DNA from: Ascoidea tarda (nom. inval.)
Lineage: Eukaryota > Ascomycota > Saccharomycetes > Ascoideales > Ascoideaceae
Direction: 5' to 3'
Length of the DNA: 28,480 bases
Assembly: GCA_030560485.1 (NCBI GenBank)
Contig: JAKTTS010000165.1
Span: 1-28,480, forward strand
Position numbers and translations under genes: made by a program. The notes beneath the pieces were generated by a model, which searched no databases, was not told the origin of the DNA, and worked only from the letters and a program-made list of their open reading frames with translations. Shown one piece after another: positions 17,501 through 25,683 of this stretch. Each line of letters opens with the position of its first letter. The stretch's first letter is position 1.

Positions 17501-20252
17501 TGCCAATTCAAGTGATCTTGAATTCAATGATAATGGTATTATCGTATTGGGTAGTGGTGTTTACAGAATTGGTTCATCAGTTGAATTTGATTGGTGTGCT
17601 GTCAGAGCTATTAGAACTCTTAGAGAACAAGGATTCAAGACAGTCATGATTAATTATAATCCAGAAACTGTTTCTACTGATTATGACGAAGCTGACAGAC
17701 TTTATTTTGAAACCATTAACTTAGAAAGAGTCCTTGATATCTATGAATTAGAAAAATCATCTGGTGTAATCATTTCTATGGGTGGTCAAACCTCGAACAA
17801 CATTGCTTTAACATTACACAGACAAAGGGTCAACATTTTAGGTACTAATCCAGAATCCATTGACTCAGCTGAAAACCGTTACAAATTCAGTCGTATGCTT
17901 GATAACATCCACGTCGATCAACCTGAATGGAAAGAATTAACCTCTATTGAAGAAGCTTATGCGTTCGCTGAAAAGGTTAGTTATCCAGTTTTAGTCAGAC
18001 CTTCTTATGTTCTTAGTGGTGCAGCCATGAATGTATCACATTCTCCTGACCAACTCAGAACATTCTTACAAGAGGCTGCTGCTGTTAATCGTGATTATCC
18101 GGTTGTTATCACCAAATTCATAGAGAACGCTAAGGAAATTGAAATGGATGCCGTTGCCAATGATGGTAAACTTATAATGCATGTCGTTTCAGAGCATGTT
18201 GAAAACGCTGGTGTTCATTCCGGTGATGCTACTTTGGTTTGTCCACCACAAGATTTGTCCAAACACACAGTGGCCAAAATTGTTGTTGCTACGGCAAAAA
18301 TTGCGGAAGCTCTATGTATTACTGGTCCTATGAATATTCAGTTTATTGCCAAAGATGATGAAATCAAAGTTATTGAGTGTAATGTCAGAGCATCCAGATC
18401 ATTTCCATTTGTTTCTAAAGTTGTGGGCACTGATTTGATTGAAATGGCAACCAAAGCTATTGTTGGATTACCTGTCAAACCATATCCTAACGAAAAATTG
18501 CCCGATGATTATGTTGGTATTAAAGTTCCTCAATTTTCATTTTCTAGATTATCGGGTGCTGACCCTATTCTTGGTGTCGAAATGGCCTCAACCGGTGAAG
18601 TGGCTTCTATTGCCAAAAACCAATATGAAGCTTATCTAAAAGCTTTTGTTGCATCCGGATTACCCCTTCCAAAGAAAAACATTTTATTAAGTATTGGCTC
18701 ATATAAAGAAAAAACTGAGTTGTTGCCATTTATCAAGAACCTTGCCAAACAAGGTTATAAGTTATTTGCTACTGCTGGTACTTATAACTATTATCATGAG
18801 CATTTAGTTCCAATCAATTTTCTTGAAATTGAAAACGAAGTTTCCGAGTATTCTTTGACAGATCACTTGGCTAACAACTTAATTGATTTGTACATAAATT
18901 TACCATCCTCTAACAGATTCAGAAGACCTGCCAATTATATTTCAAAGGGTTACAAATCTAGAAGAATGGCTATTGATTTTGCTGTTCCATTGGTCACAAA
19001 TGTCAAGTGTGCCAAATTATTGATTACTGCTCTAGGTAAAAATATACCACTTGAAGCTACCGACACTGATTGTTTGAGAACCTCAACTTCCAAAAAAGAT
19101 AGTAAAACTATCAGCAAAACAGATATTTTAAAATCACCAAGATTATCAAGATTTTCATTTTCAGCTCCAAGAAGACCATCCGCTATCAAGCCATTTGATT
19201 TATTAGATGACAGCGCTATTATTGAAAGCGAAAGTAAAGATGTTAAGGATCTATTATATTTACCTATGCCACACGAATTATCTGCTCCTGGTGCTATTGA
19301 GTCATTTATCAGAGGTAACAATCCTTTCTTGAAAAAATCAGTATTATCTGTTCAACAATTCAAAAGATCTGATTTGCACATTCTATTTGCAGTAGCTCAG
19401 GAAATGAAATTATGTGTCCAAAGAGTTGGCTGTTTGGAATTATTAAAGGGGAGATTATTAACCACCATGTTTTACGAGCCATCGACTAGAACATGTACTT
19501 CTACAGAGGCAGCTATGATAAGATTGGGCGGTAAAGTTGTTTCAGTTAAATCGGGATCTTCTTCTGTGAAAAAGGGTGAAACATTACAAGATACAATTAG
19601 AACCTTAGCTTCATATTCTGATGGTATTGCCATTCGTCATCCAGATGAAAACTCTGCTGCAATTGCTGCAAAATATTCACCAGTTCCTATTATTAATTGT
19701 GGAAATGGATCCAGAGAACATCCAACACAAGCATTCTTAGATTTATTCACTATTAGAGAAGAGTTGGGTACAGTGAATGGGTTGACTATTACATTTGTTG
19801 GTGATCTTAAATATGGTAGGCCAGTTCATTCTTTATGTCAATTATTGAAGAACTATCAAGTCCGAATCCAATTAGTTTCTCCAAAGGAATTATCATTACC
19901 CTCAGAAATTAAAGACAGTTTAGAAAGATCACATTTGTTGAGTGGTGAAACTGAAGATTTAACACCAGAAATTGTTTCTGAGTCGGATGTTCTTTATATT
20001 ACAAGAGTTCAAGAAGAAAGATTTTCAGATCGTGCAATTTATGAAAAATTCAAAGATGCTTATGTGATTGATAACAATATCTTATCATATGCTAAACAAC
20101 ACATGTGTATTATGCATCCATTACCTAGAGTTAATGAAATCAAAGAAGAAGTTGACTTTGATCAAAGAGCAGCATATTTCAGACAAATGAGATATGGATT
20201 ATATGTTAGAATGGCTTTATTAGCATTAGTCATTGGTATCGATTTCTGGTAA
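14595..20252 (+). CDS. URA2: Ura2: GATase / carbamoyl-phosphate synthetase / aspartate transcarbamylase, without the DHOase-like domain
   Basis: 1885-residue cytosolic multienzyme for the first two steps of pyrimidine synthesis. Order: glutamine amidotransferase (about 25-425; Cys302 in GICLGHQ, His386 and Glu388 in FHPES); two CPSase ATP-grasp halves starting near [20 protein letters not shown] (about 435) and [16 protein letters not shown] (about 984); MGS-like allosteric region from [12 protein letters not shown] (about 1360); then aspartate transcarbamylase from about 1576 ([41 protein letters not shown]). S. cerevisiae Ura2 is about 2214 residues, with an inactive DHOase-like domain before the transcarbamylase. 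Here only about 94 residues (1482-1575) lie between CAKLLI and NNPFLKK, with a PKA-like RRPS site. The gene is one uninterrupted frame with no sign of decay. One CTG codon at 17283-17285. DHOase activity would need a separate Ura4. Confidence 0.95.
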   Translation: MSAPIIDLTTPLPSISPQQNDSDKITVLELKDGTKLCGYSFGAPKSVAGELVFSTNMIGYPESLTDPSFEGQILVLTYPLIGNYGVPDRSIPDDLIKSLPKYFESNRIHIAGLVVAHYTEDYSHYLAASSLGDWLKEQNIPAIYGIDTRALTKHIRDCGSMLGRLNYPSPNKSLPFVLDAAWESLYDIPEWNDPNAQNLVAKVSISSPQLYVPPPSVPLIKNHKTGKTLRILAIDVGIKYNQIRCFVKRGVEIKVVPYDYNFLNEDYDGLFVSNGPGDPQMLVTKYLTTAIKQAKTPIFGICLGHQLIARASGAKTVKLKFGNRGQNIPCTSTISGSCYITSQNHGFAVDQSTLSEDWDELFVNANDGSNEGIYHKSLPIFSVQFHPESTPGPKDTEFLFDVFIDSILQAIDGIKKAVEFPGGNLTENRLKHPVVKAKKCLVLGSGGLSIGQAGEFDYSGSQAIKALKEEGIYTVLINPNIATIQTSKGLADKVYFLPVTPEFVRKVIIKEKPDSIYCTFGGQTALNVGIQLKDEFESLGVKVLGTPIQTIITTEDRELFARSMDSIGEKCAKSETASSIEEALNAVKKIGFPVIVRAAYALGGLGSGFADNEQQLTELCEKAFATSPQVLVERSMKGWKEIEYEVVRDAFDNCITVCNMENFDPLGIHTGDSIVVAPSQTLSDEDYMMLRSTAVNVIRHLGVVGECNIQYALNPTSKEYCIIEVNARLSRSSALASKATGYPLAYTAAKLGLNIPLNEIKNSVTQSTYSCFEPSLDYIVVKIPRWDLKKFTRVSSSLNSSMKSVGEVMSIGRNFEEAIQKAIRSTDYHNIGFNETQALMSIDIDTELQTPSDQRLFAVANALSNGYTVDKIWSLTKIDKWFLNKLNYLIKFGERILSYRTKENLPKHIFREAKQLGFEDRQIAKFLNSNEIFIRNLRKEMGIIPFVKQIDTVAAEFPCHTNYLYLTYNANSSDLEFNDNGIIVLGSGVYRIGSSVEFDWCAVRAIRTLREQGFKTVMINYNPETVSTDYDEADRLYFETINLERVLDIYELEKSSGVIISMGGQTSNNIALTLHRQRVNILGTNPESIDSAENRYKFSRMLDNIHVDQPEWKELTSIEEAYAFAEKVSYPVLVRPSYVLSGAAMNVSHSPDQLRTFLQEAAAVNRDYPVVITKFIENAKEIEMDAVANDGKLIMHVVSEHVENAGVHSGDATLVCPPQDLSKHTVAKIVVATAKIAEALCITGPMNIQFIAKDDEIKVIECNVRASRSFPFVSKVVGTDLIEMATKAIVGLPVKPYPNEKLPDDYVGIKVPQFSFSRLSGADPILGVEMASTGEVASIAKNQYEAYLKAFVASGLPLPKKNILLSIGSYKEKTELLPFIKNLAKQGYKLFATAGTYNYYHEHLVPINFLEIENEVSEYSLTDHLANNLIDLYINLPSSNRFRRPANYISKGYKSRRMAIDFAVPLVTNVKCAKLLITALGKNIPLEATDTDCLRTSTSKKDSKTISKTDILKSPRLSRFSFSAPRRPSAIKPFDLLDDSAIIESESKDVKDLLYLPMPHELSAPGAIESFIRGNNPFLKKSVLSVQQFKRSDLHILFAVAQEMKLCVQRVGCLELLKGRLLTTMFYEPSTRTCTSTEAAMIRLGGKVVSVKSGSSSVKKGETLQDTIRTLASYSDGIAIRHPDENSAAIAAKYSPVPIINCGNGSREHPTQAFLDLFTIREELGTVNGLTITFVGDLKYGRPVHSLCQLLKNYQVRIQLVSPKELSLPSEIKDSLERSHLLSGETEDLTPEIVSESDVLYITRVQEERFSDRAIYEKFKDAYVIDNNILSYAKQHMCIMHPLPRVNEIKEEVDFDQRAAYFRQMRYGLYVRMALLALVIGIDFW

Positions 20253-20891
20253 GCAATGAGTTTGTCAATACCTTAAAGATTTCTTTGTTGGTATAGAAAT
20301 TTTTTTCAAGTTTAATTTGATAATATTCCAAGAATAAAGAAAAACAACCAAAAAAAAAAGTCCAGATAATATTCATTGAGAAAGAGATTTTGATATTTAA
20401 TTTTAATTTTTTTATGTTTTTGTTTTAAAATTTTTTTTAATCTTTTGTTTATAATCATAAGATAATTTTGATGATTTTTTTGTTTTATTTGATCCAGCTT
20501 TTTTCTATCAAGAACTGAAAAGAAACTTTTTTTTTGGTAAATTTTGTAAATAGCTGGACGAATATTTTTGATGATAATGTAGTTGTAGATGATTGATTTT
20601 TTTTGTTGAAATTGGTTAAATTCAAGGTGATTTATTTCATTTTTTTGGTAGTGGTTTTGGTTTGTTTTGTATGTATTTATATTTTTCAGTTTTTATTTTT
20701 TTATTTCTTTTTATTTTTTTATTTAGTGTATTTAGTTTAGTTTAGTTTAGTTTATTGTGTAATAGATAGTTTAATAAATAACATTCAATTTGAATCAAGT
20801 TACCGTCTCGTAATTGGTTTTATTCATTTACTCAACTATTAAAATAATAAATTGTTTGGTTATTTAGTTGTTTGCTTGTTTGATCAATGGA
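20253..20891. other. AT-rich convergent spacer between URA2 and RSA3
   Basis: This 639-bp region contains the 3' ends of both convergent genes. It is mostly T-rich on the plus strand, with ATATTTT and TTTTTATT runs that suit yeast 3'-end formation. It includes a (TTTAG)4 repeat at 20731-20750. No gene is seen. Confidence 0.6.
20731..20750 (+). repeat. TTTAG tandem repeat, four perfect copies
   Basis: Four head-to-tail TTTAG units, with a partial TTTAT unit following. A simple repeat in the 3' spacer. Confidence 0.85.
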
Positions 20892-21694
20892 CTAGTGTTT
20901 ATTTAAAATCATATCTAAATTATCTATTGTTAAAATATTACCAGAATTTTTGAGCAAATTTGCTAACAATATCAAAGAGGTATTATTATTAAAATCGCTG
21001 GATGATCGCAATTTATCTAGATCATCATCATAGGTATTAATCAATAGACTTAAATAATCGTCTAATAGATTGTTTTTCCTCTCAATTTGCAATGGAGATA
21101 GATTTTCATCAATACCCATTGTACTTATGTTGTCTATATTGACATCAGTATGGGTTGTACTGTCATCGGTATTGAGAATATCATTTATATCTCTATTTAG
21201 TATTTTTGATCTGTTTTGTATATGATTTTTGAACGCAGATAAGTTTATAAAAGACTTATCAAATGAGGCTTCAGACAAATTGTTGTTATTATTCTTGTTC
21301 TGAAGCTCATTTTCAAAGTTGGACAAAGTGATTTTGTTTAATTTCTTTCTGGCCTGGGATGTTCTGATTCTCAAGCTATCGATCTCGCTAGGTGACAAAT
21401 TTGAGATGAAATCAGGTTTTGGAGAAACTGTCTCTTCAGCGCGTTCTGTAATGAGCATTTTATGATCTGGCTGGTTACTGTCGTCATCTACTTCAATTCC
21501 AATTGCACTGGGCTGATCATTATTGTTATCAGAATCAGAGGAATCACTATCGGATGAAAAGTCTGGTGAAAACCCTGTTAGTACATTACTGAAATTTAAA
21601 AGCTAGCCAACCAGCAACACATACCCTCTGTTCTTCTCTTCTTTCTTCTTCTCTTGCTCTTTTTCAAGGCATCGTTTCGCACACTGGAGCCCAT
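20892..21694 (-). CDS. RSA3: Ribosome-assembly protein Rsa3, spliced: exons 21625-21694 and 20892-21574
   Basis: Predicted Rsa3, a nucleolar factor for early 60S ribosomal subunit assembly. Exon 1 (70 nt) encodes MGSSVRNDALKKSKRRRKKR and ends at 21625 before GTATGT. Removing 50 nt to the AG at 21576-21575 joins TEG to FSPDFSSDSDSSDSDNNN, giving a basic-then-acidic N terminus like S. cerevisiae Rsa3. The C-terminal domain carries the diagnostic pattern DYLSLL...DDDLDKLRSSSDF followed by LLANLLKNSG and IDNLDMIL. The total is about 250 residues. The region between residues about 95 and 165 is Asn/Asp-rich and disordered. Reading only the second exon from the internal ATG at 21458 would lose the conserved RRRKKRR N terminus. 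No CTG codon. It is divergent from SSE1. Identification rests on the C-terminal pattern and the N-terminal basic motif. Confidence 0.82.
21575..21624 (-). other. RSA3: RSA3 intron (50 nt), acceptor directly after TACTAAC
   Basis: The donor GTATGT is at 21624-21619. The consensus branch sequence TACTAAC is at 21583-21577, sharing its last C with a CAG, so the AG at 21576-21575 follows at once. An upstream TTTCAG acceptor at 36 nt would put a stop after three codons, so the later AG is the one that keeps the frame. Confidence 0.8.
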
Positions 21695-22110
21695 CGCAGC
21701 TGTTTCTTCTTCCAATTTTCTGAACTTCCCTTTCTCTGCTCCATTTTTCACTTCAAAAATTCGAAACCAAACCAAACCAAACCACACGTGACATCCGACC
21801 AAACATAGCAAAACAGTGACTTTCCGAGGGCAGAAAGCTCTTTGCTTCTTCTGCTGCTGGCGCTGTTCAAATGCACTGTTTTTGCACTGTTTTTGCCGAA
21901 ACGCTTTACTCTCCTCAACAGCCTTTTTTGGCGGCAAAAGCATCAGGGCAGCCGTCACCAAAACAGCACTAGTGTGTTGGTGCTACCTTTGAGTGTGGGA
22001 CTCGTCTGTCTCTCGTGACCACCACCTGTACTGATTGCACAGGGACTACATAGCTATTCTCTTGTCTTTGTGCCCGTGATCTCTTTATTCAGCCCGCAAG
22101 CACGGGGTTC

Positions 22111-22123
22111 TTCTCGAAGGTTC
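22111..22123 (+). promoter_or_regulatory. Heat-shock element upstream of SSE1
   Basis: TTCTCGAAGGTTC is a gap-free three-unit HSE (TTC-nn-GAA-nn-TTC), with one more TTC directly upstream. It lies about 190 bp before the SSE1 ATG. Hsf1 is the known regulator of yeast Hsp110, so heat induction is a strong inference. Confidence 0.85.
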
Positions 22124-22174
22124 TAGCAGTTTTTCTCCCAGTTGGTGAGTGTTGATTTTTCACTTTCAAATTTG

Positions 22175-22181
22175 TATATAA
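22175..22181 (+). promoter_or_regulatory. TATA box of SSE1
   Basis: TATATAA lies 132-138 bp upstream of the SSE1 start and about 52 bp after the heat-shock element, a spacing normal for a regulated TATA-type yeast promoter. Confidence 0.65.
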
Positions 22182-22312
22182 CAACCCAAATTTTTTTGCC
22201 TGAGAAAATTTTTGGCCATCATCTACTGAATATTATAGTTATCTCTAGATCTATTATACTATACTATATATCTCCATTTCTGTTCCACTTTGCTTTCTAC
22301 ATTTAATCCGCA

Positions 22313-24376
22313 ATGAGTGTTCCCTTTGGTTTTGATTTCGGCAACAACAACTCTGTTATAGCTGTTGCTAGAAACAGAGGCATTGATATTGTTGTCAATG
22401 AAGTGTCTAATCGTTCTACTCCAACCTTAGTTGGTTTTGGTATGAAAAATAGAGCTATTGGTGAATCTGCCAAAAATCAACAAAATTCAAATATTAAAAA
22501 CACTGTCGGTAACTTGAAGAGAATTTTAGGTAAAAACTTCACTGACAACGATGTGCAAATCGAGAGTAAATACTTTACTTCTCCTTTGATTAATCTTAAT
22601 GGCAAAGTTGGTACCAAAGTTAGATTTTTAGGCAAAGAAACTGAATTCTCTGCTACTCAATTAGCTGCTATGTATCTCAATAAGATCAAACAAACCACCG
22701 CCAAAGAAGTGAAGGGAATCATCAAAGATATTTGTGTTGCTGTTCCTGTTTGGTACACTGAGCAACAACGTCGTGCTTTAGCCGATGCTGCTATTATTGC
22801 TGGTTTAAATCCTGTCAGAATTGTCAATGAACTCACTGCTGCTGCCGTTGGTTACGGTGTCTTTAAACAAAACGATCTCCCTGAAAACAATCCAAAAACT
22901 GTTGCCTTTATAGATATCGGTCATTCTTCTTATTCTGTCTCAATTGTGGCAATCAAAAGGGGCGAATTAAAAGTCTTGGGCTCAGCTAGCGACAAACATT
23001 TTGGTGGTAGAGATTTTGATATCGCTATAACCGAACATTTGGCTGACGAGTTCAAATCAAAACATAAATTCGACATCAGAACAAACCCCAAAGCTTACAA
23101 CAGAGTCATTCAAGCAAGTGAAAAATTGAAAAAGGTTTTGAGTGCCAACTCTGAAGCCCCAATCAGTATTGAATCCTTAATGAACGATGTTGATGTCCGT
23201 TCTCATTTAAAGAGAGAGGAATTAGAAAGCTTAGTTCAACCACTATTAGAAAGGGTCTCTGCTCCTGTTTTAGCTGCCTGTGAAGCCGCTGGCATCAAAC
23301 CAACTGATGTCGACACAATTGAAGTCATTGGTGGAACCACAAGAGTTCCAGCCATAAAAGCCAAACTAATTGAAATCTTTGGCAAAAAGTTATCCTTTAC
23401 TTTAAATCAAGACGAAGCTATTGCTAGAGGTGCCGCTTTTATTTGCGCTATCCACTCCCCAACTTTAAGAGTTCGTCCATTCAAATTCGAAGACTATAAT
23501 CCTCACTCAATCACCTACTTTTGGGAAGAAGACCAAGAAGACGTTGACCATATGGAAGTTTTTGGTAAAGGTGCTTCATATCCTTCTGCTAAATTAATCA
23601 CTTTGTATAGATCAAAGGACTTCCAAATTGGTGCAAAATACACCAACATTGAAGAGTTACCTAAAGGAACTCCTGAAATATTGGCCAAATGGAATATTAA
23701 AGGTGTTGAGTTGGAAGAAGGCACTGAAAGTATAAGCTGCAGATTGAAACTAAGATTGGATCCATCTGGTTTAGTCTCCGTTGACAAAGCTTATACTGTC
23801 GTCGAAAAATTGATTAAAGAAGAAGTTATCAACCCTGATGCTAAAGAAGATGATGAACCAGTTTTCAAAGAAGTCAAAAAATTGGTTAAAAAGAACGATT
23901 TAGTGATTACTGGTGAATTCTTAGCTTTACCAGATCAATTAAGAAGTGAATTAATTGAACATGAAAACTCAATGGTTATGGAAGACAAATTAGTTGCTGA
24001 TACTGAAGAGCGTAAGAACGCCTTGGAAGAATACATATATGACTTGAGAGGTAAACTCGAAGATATTTACGCTCCATTTGCAAGTCAAGAAGAAAAGGAT
24101 AAATTATCTGACATGTTGTTGAAAACTGAAGATTGGTTATATGATGAAGGCTATGATACCACCAAGGCTCGTTATATTGCCAAATATGAAGAATTGGCCT
24201 CAATTGGTAATTTAATCAGAGGCAGATACTTGGCCAAAGAAGAAGAGAAAAGACAATCATCAAAAAGCAAGCAAGAGGCTAAAAGAGCTCAAGAGTTGGC
24301 TGAAAAAATTGCAGCAGAAAGAAAGTCTAAGAACGACAATGATGGTGATGTTAACATGACTGAAGAATTAGATTAA
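22313..24376 (+). CDS. SSE1: Hsp110 chaperone Sse1, nucleotide exchange factor for Hsp70
   Basis: 687-residue cytosolic Hsp110, the nucleotide exchange factor and holdase partner of Ssa and Ssb Hsp70s. The ATPase domain (about 1-385) opens with [20 protein letters not shown] and contains [32 protein letters not shown] and [19 protein letters not shown]. The substrate-binding beta domain follows from [10 protein letters not shown], with the extended acidic loop typical of Hsp110 ([14 protein letters not shown]). The alpha-helical lid carries [17 protein letters not shown]-like helices and ends in a Lys-rich coil plus [11 protein letters not shown]. The Gly-Asn-Asn-Asn loop, rather than the Gly-Thr-Thr-Tyr of Hsp70, separates it from Ssa proteins. 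There is no CTG codon in 687 codons. Upstream HSE and TATA sites predict heat induction. It could equally be called the SSE1/SSE2 single ancestor. Confidence 0.96.
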   Translation: MSVPFGFDFGNNNSVIAVARNRGIDIVVNEVSNRSTPTLVGFGMKNRAIGESAKNQQNSNIKNTVGNLKRILGKNFTDNDVQIESKYFTSPLINLNGKVGTKVRFLGKETEFSATQLAAMYLNKIKQTTAKEVKGIIKDICVAVPVWYTEQQRRALADAAIIAGLNPVRIVNELTAAAVGYGVFKQNDLPENNPKTVAFIDIGHSSYSVSIVAIKRGELKVLGSASDKHFGGRDFDIAITEHLADEFKSKHKFDIRTNPKAYNRVIQASEKLKKVLSANSEAPISIESLMNDVDVRSHLKREELESLVQPLLERVSAPVLAACEAAGIKPTDVDTIEVIGGTTRVPAIKAKLIEIFGKKLSFTLNQDEAIARGAAFICAIHSPTLRVRPFKFEDYNPHSITYFWEEDQEDVDHMEVFGKGASYPSAKLITLYRSKDFQIGAKYTNIEELPKGTPEILAKWNIKGVELEEGTESISCRLKLRLDPSGLVSVDKAYTVVEKLIKEEVINPDAKEDDEPVFKEVKKLVKKNDLVITGEFLALPDQLRSELIEHENSMVMEDKLVADTEERKNALEEYIYDLRGKLEDIYAPFASQEEKDKLSDMLLKTEDWLYDEGYDTTKARYIAKYEELASIGNLIRGRYLAKEEEKRQSSKSKQEAKRAQELAEKIAAERKSKNDNDGDVNMTEELD

Positions 24377-24733
24377 TCTTCCTATTGAATTTGGTTTGTT
24401 ATGAGCAAAAAGTAGTTTGGTATATGATTTTATTCTTAATCTTGCAATAATTCTTTTTTTCTCCTGTTTTTTTTTCCACTTTTTCTGTAGCCTTTACATA
24501 ATTTTTATATAATTTTATATATTTTTGATACACGGCTAATTGTTTCACCTCTTTGTAATATCAACCTCTCTGGAAAAGCCTCCAATTCGACAAAAAGGCT
24601 TTCTGATGCAGGCCGTTCCCAATTCGGAATCTGAGAATTGCTCTGAGTTGGCATTTCTTCGTTTTTTTTGTTGGATCGAACAATGTTAAGCTGGGACTTT
24701 TTGCTTCTGCTTTCTTTTTGAAAATGGCCTTAG
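24377..24733. other. Spacer between SSE1 and GUK1
   Basis: This stretch holds the SSE1 3' end and the GUK1 promoter. TATATAATTTTATATATTTT-like DNA occurs near 24505-24525. An inverted repeat pairs AAAGCCT (24575-24581) with AGGCTTT (24596-24602). A short upstream ORF, ATG at 24724 to TAA at 24750, overlaps out of frame the possible long GUK1 start at 24734. No other gene is seen. Confidence 0.55.
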
Positions 24734-24859
24734 ATGTTTTCTACTTATAACTCTCTGATATTATCTAGAATACGGTTCACCTCTTTAGTTTGCAGGCAAA
24801 GCAATATCACCCATAGTGTAACGAAATCACCATATTCGCAGTATTCACCTAGCAGTATC
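24734..24859 (+). other. In-frame N-terminal extension of GUK1, possible mitochondrial presequence
   Basis: An in-frame ATG at 24734 adds 42 residues before the standard start, beginning [20 protein letters not shown]. The extension has no Asp or Glu, several Arg/Lys and many Ser/Thr, as in a mitochondrial targeting sequence. An overlapping out-of-frame ATG (24724-24750) lies just upstream. If translated, it would give a mitochondrial guanylate kinase isoform; it may also be 5' leader only. Confidence 0.4.
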
Positions 24860-25429
24860 ATGGCAGGTCGTCCAATTGTTGTCTCTGGTCCTTCTGGTGC
24901 TGGAAAGTCAACCTTGTTGAAGAAGTTGTTTGCTGAGTTTCCTGACAGCTTTGGCTTCTCTGTTTCCAACACTACCCGTAAACCCAGACCAGGTGAAGTT
25001 AATGGGAAAGACTACAACTTTGTTACTGTTGACGAATTTAAGACTTTGATCGACGAAAATAAGTTCATCGAATGGGCTCAGTTTTCTGGAAACTACTATG
25101 GAACTACCATCAAAGCTGTTGAAGATGTTTCAAAAGTAGCCAAATAGACCTGTATATTAGATATCGATATGCAGGGCGTTATTTCAGTCAAGAAGACAGA
25201 TTTGAATGCAAGATATTTGTTTTTATCACCTCCATCCATCACCGAATTGCACAACAGATTGGAGGGCAGAGGCACTGAAACTCCAGAATCGTTGAAAAAG
25301 AGAATCGATACTGCCAGCAAGGAGATGGAATTTTCTAAAACTGGTGTTCATGATCAAATTATTGTTAACGATGATTTGGAAAAGGCATACACCGAGTTGA
25401 AAAAATTTATTTTCTCAGAAACTACTTAA
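24860..25429 (+). CDS. GUK1: Guanylate kinase Guk1, interrupted by one in-frame UAG
   Basis: Guanylate kinase (GMP + ATP to GDP + ADP), essential in S. cerevisiae; 188 sense codons here against 187 residues there. The ATG at 24860 opens [20 protein letters not shown] with the P-loop GPSGAGKS, followed by [18 protein letters not shown] and the GMP-binding [15 protein letters not shown]. In the same frame TAG occurs at 25145-25147, between VSKVAK and [11 protein letters not shown]. Both halves stay in frame and fully conserved to the TAA at 25427-25429 ([26 protein letters not shown]). Compared with my memory of S. cerevisiae Guk1 (VSKSGKTCILD), the TAG is one extra codon in a surface loop. No intron with a GT donor removes it while keeping the protein. 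Options are readthrough, a suppressor tRNA, a recent mutation with another copy elsewhere, or a sequence error. No CTG codon. Confidence 0.85.
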
Positions 25430-25683
25430 ATTATAAACTATATTAACTATATTTATTTTGCTTCTATATATCTCCTCGTTTATTTAGTTTTTTAATCTAC
25501 TTGTGGATTTTCTTTACTTGTTTTCTTTTTTTTTAACTTCACTGATTTCTAGTTAGACTCTAATATATTCCTACAGTTTTTATCAATTTCTATATTAGAA
25601 TTAGAATAAATGGATTAAATCAATTGAAAACCGAAATGCACTTATTTAGTTAGTTTAATTAATTCTTTGAATAAAACTTTAGA

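Larger units (their letters stand above)
21695..22312. promoter_or_regulatory. Divergent promoter region between RSA3 and SSE1
   Basis: This 618-bp region contains four copies of AAACC at 21764-21783, an E-box CACGTG (Cbf1/Pho4 type) at 21785-21790, and a tandem pair of GCACTGTTTTT (about 21873-21895). It also has the heat-shock element at 22111 and a TATA box at 22175. Small ORFs within it are unlikely to be genes. Confidence 0.7.

Noticed and set aside
21596-21961. 121-residue minus-strand ORF ending CCWLASF
   Set aside because: It is unspliced reading through RSA3 exon 1 into its intron. The real start is at 21694 and the real frame leaves by the GTATGT donor.
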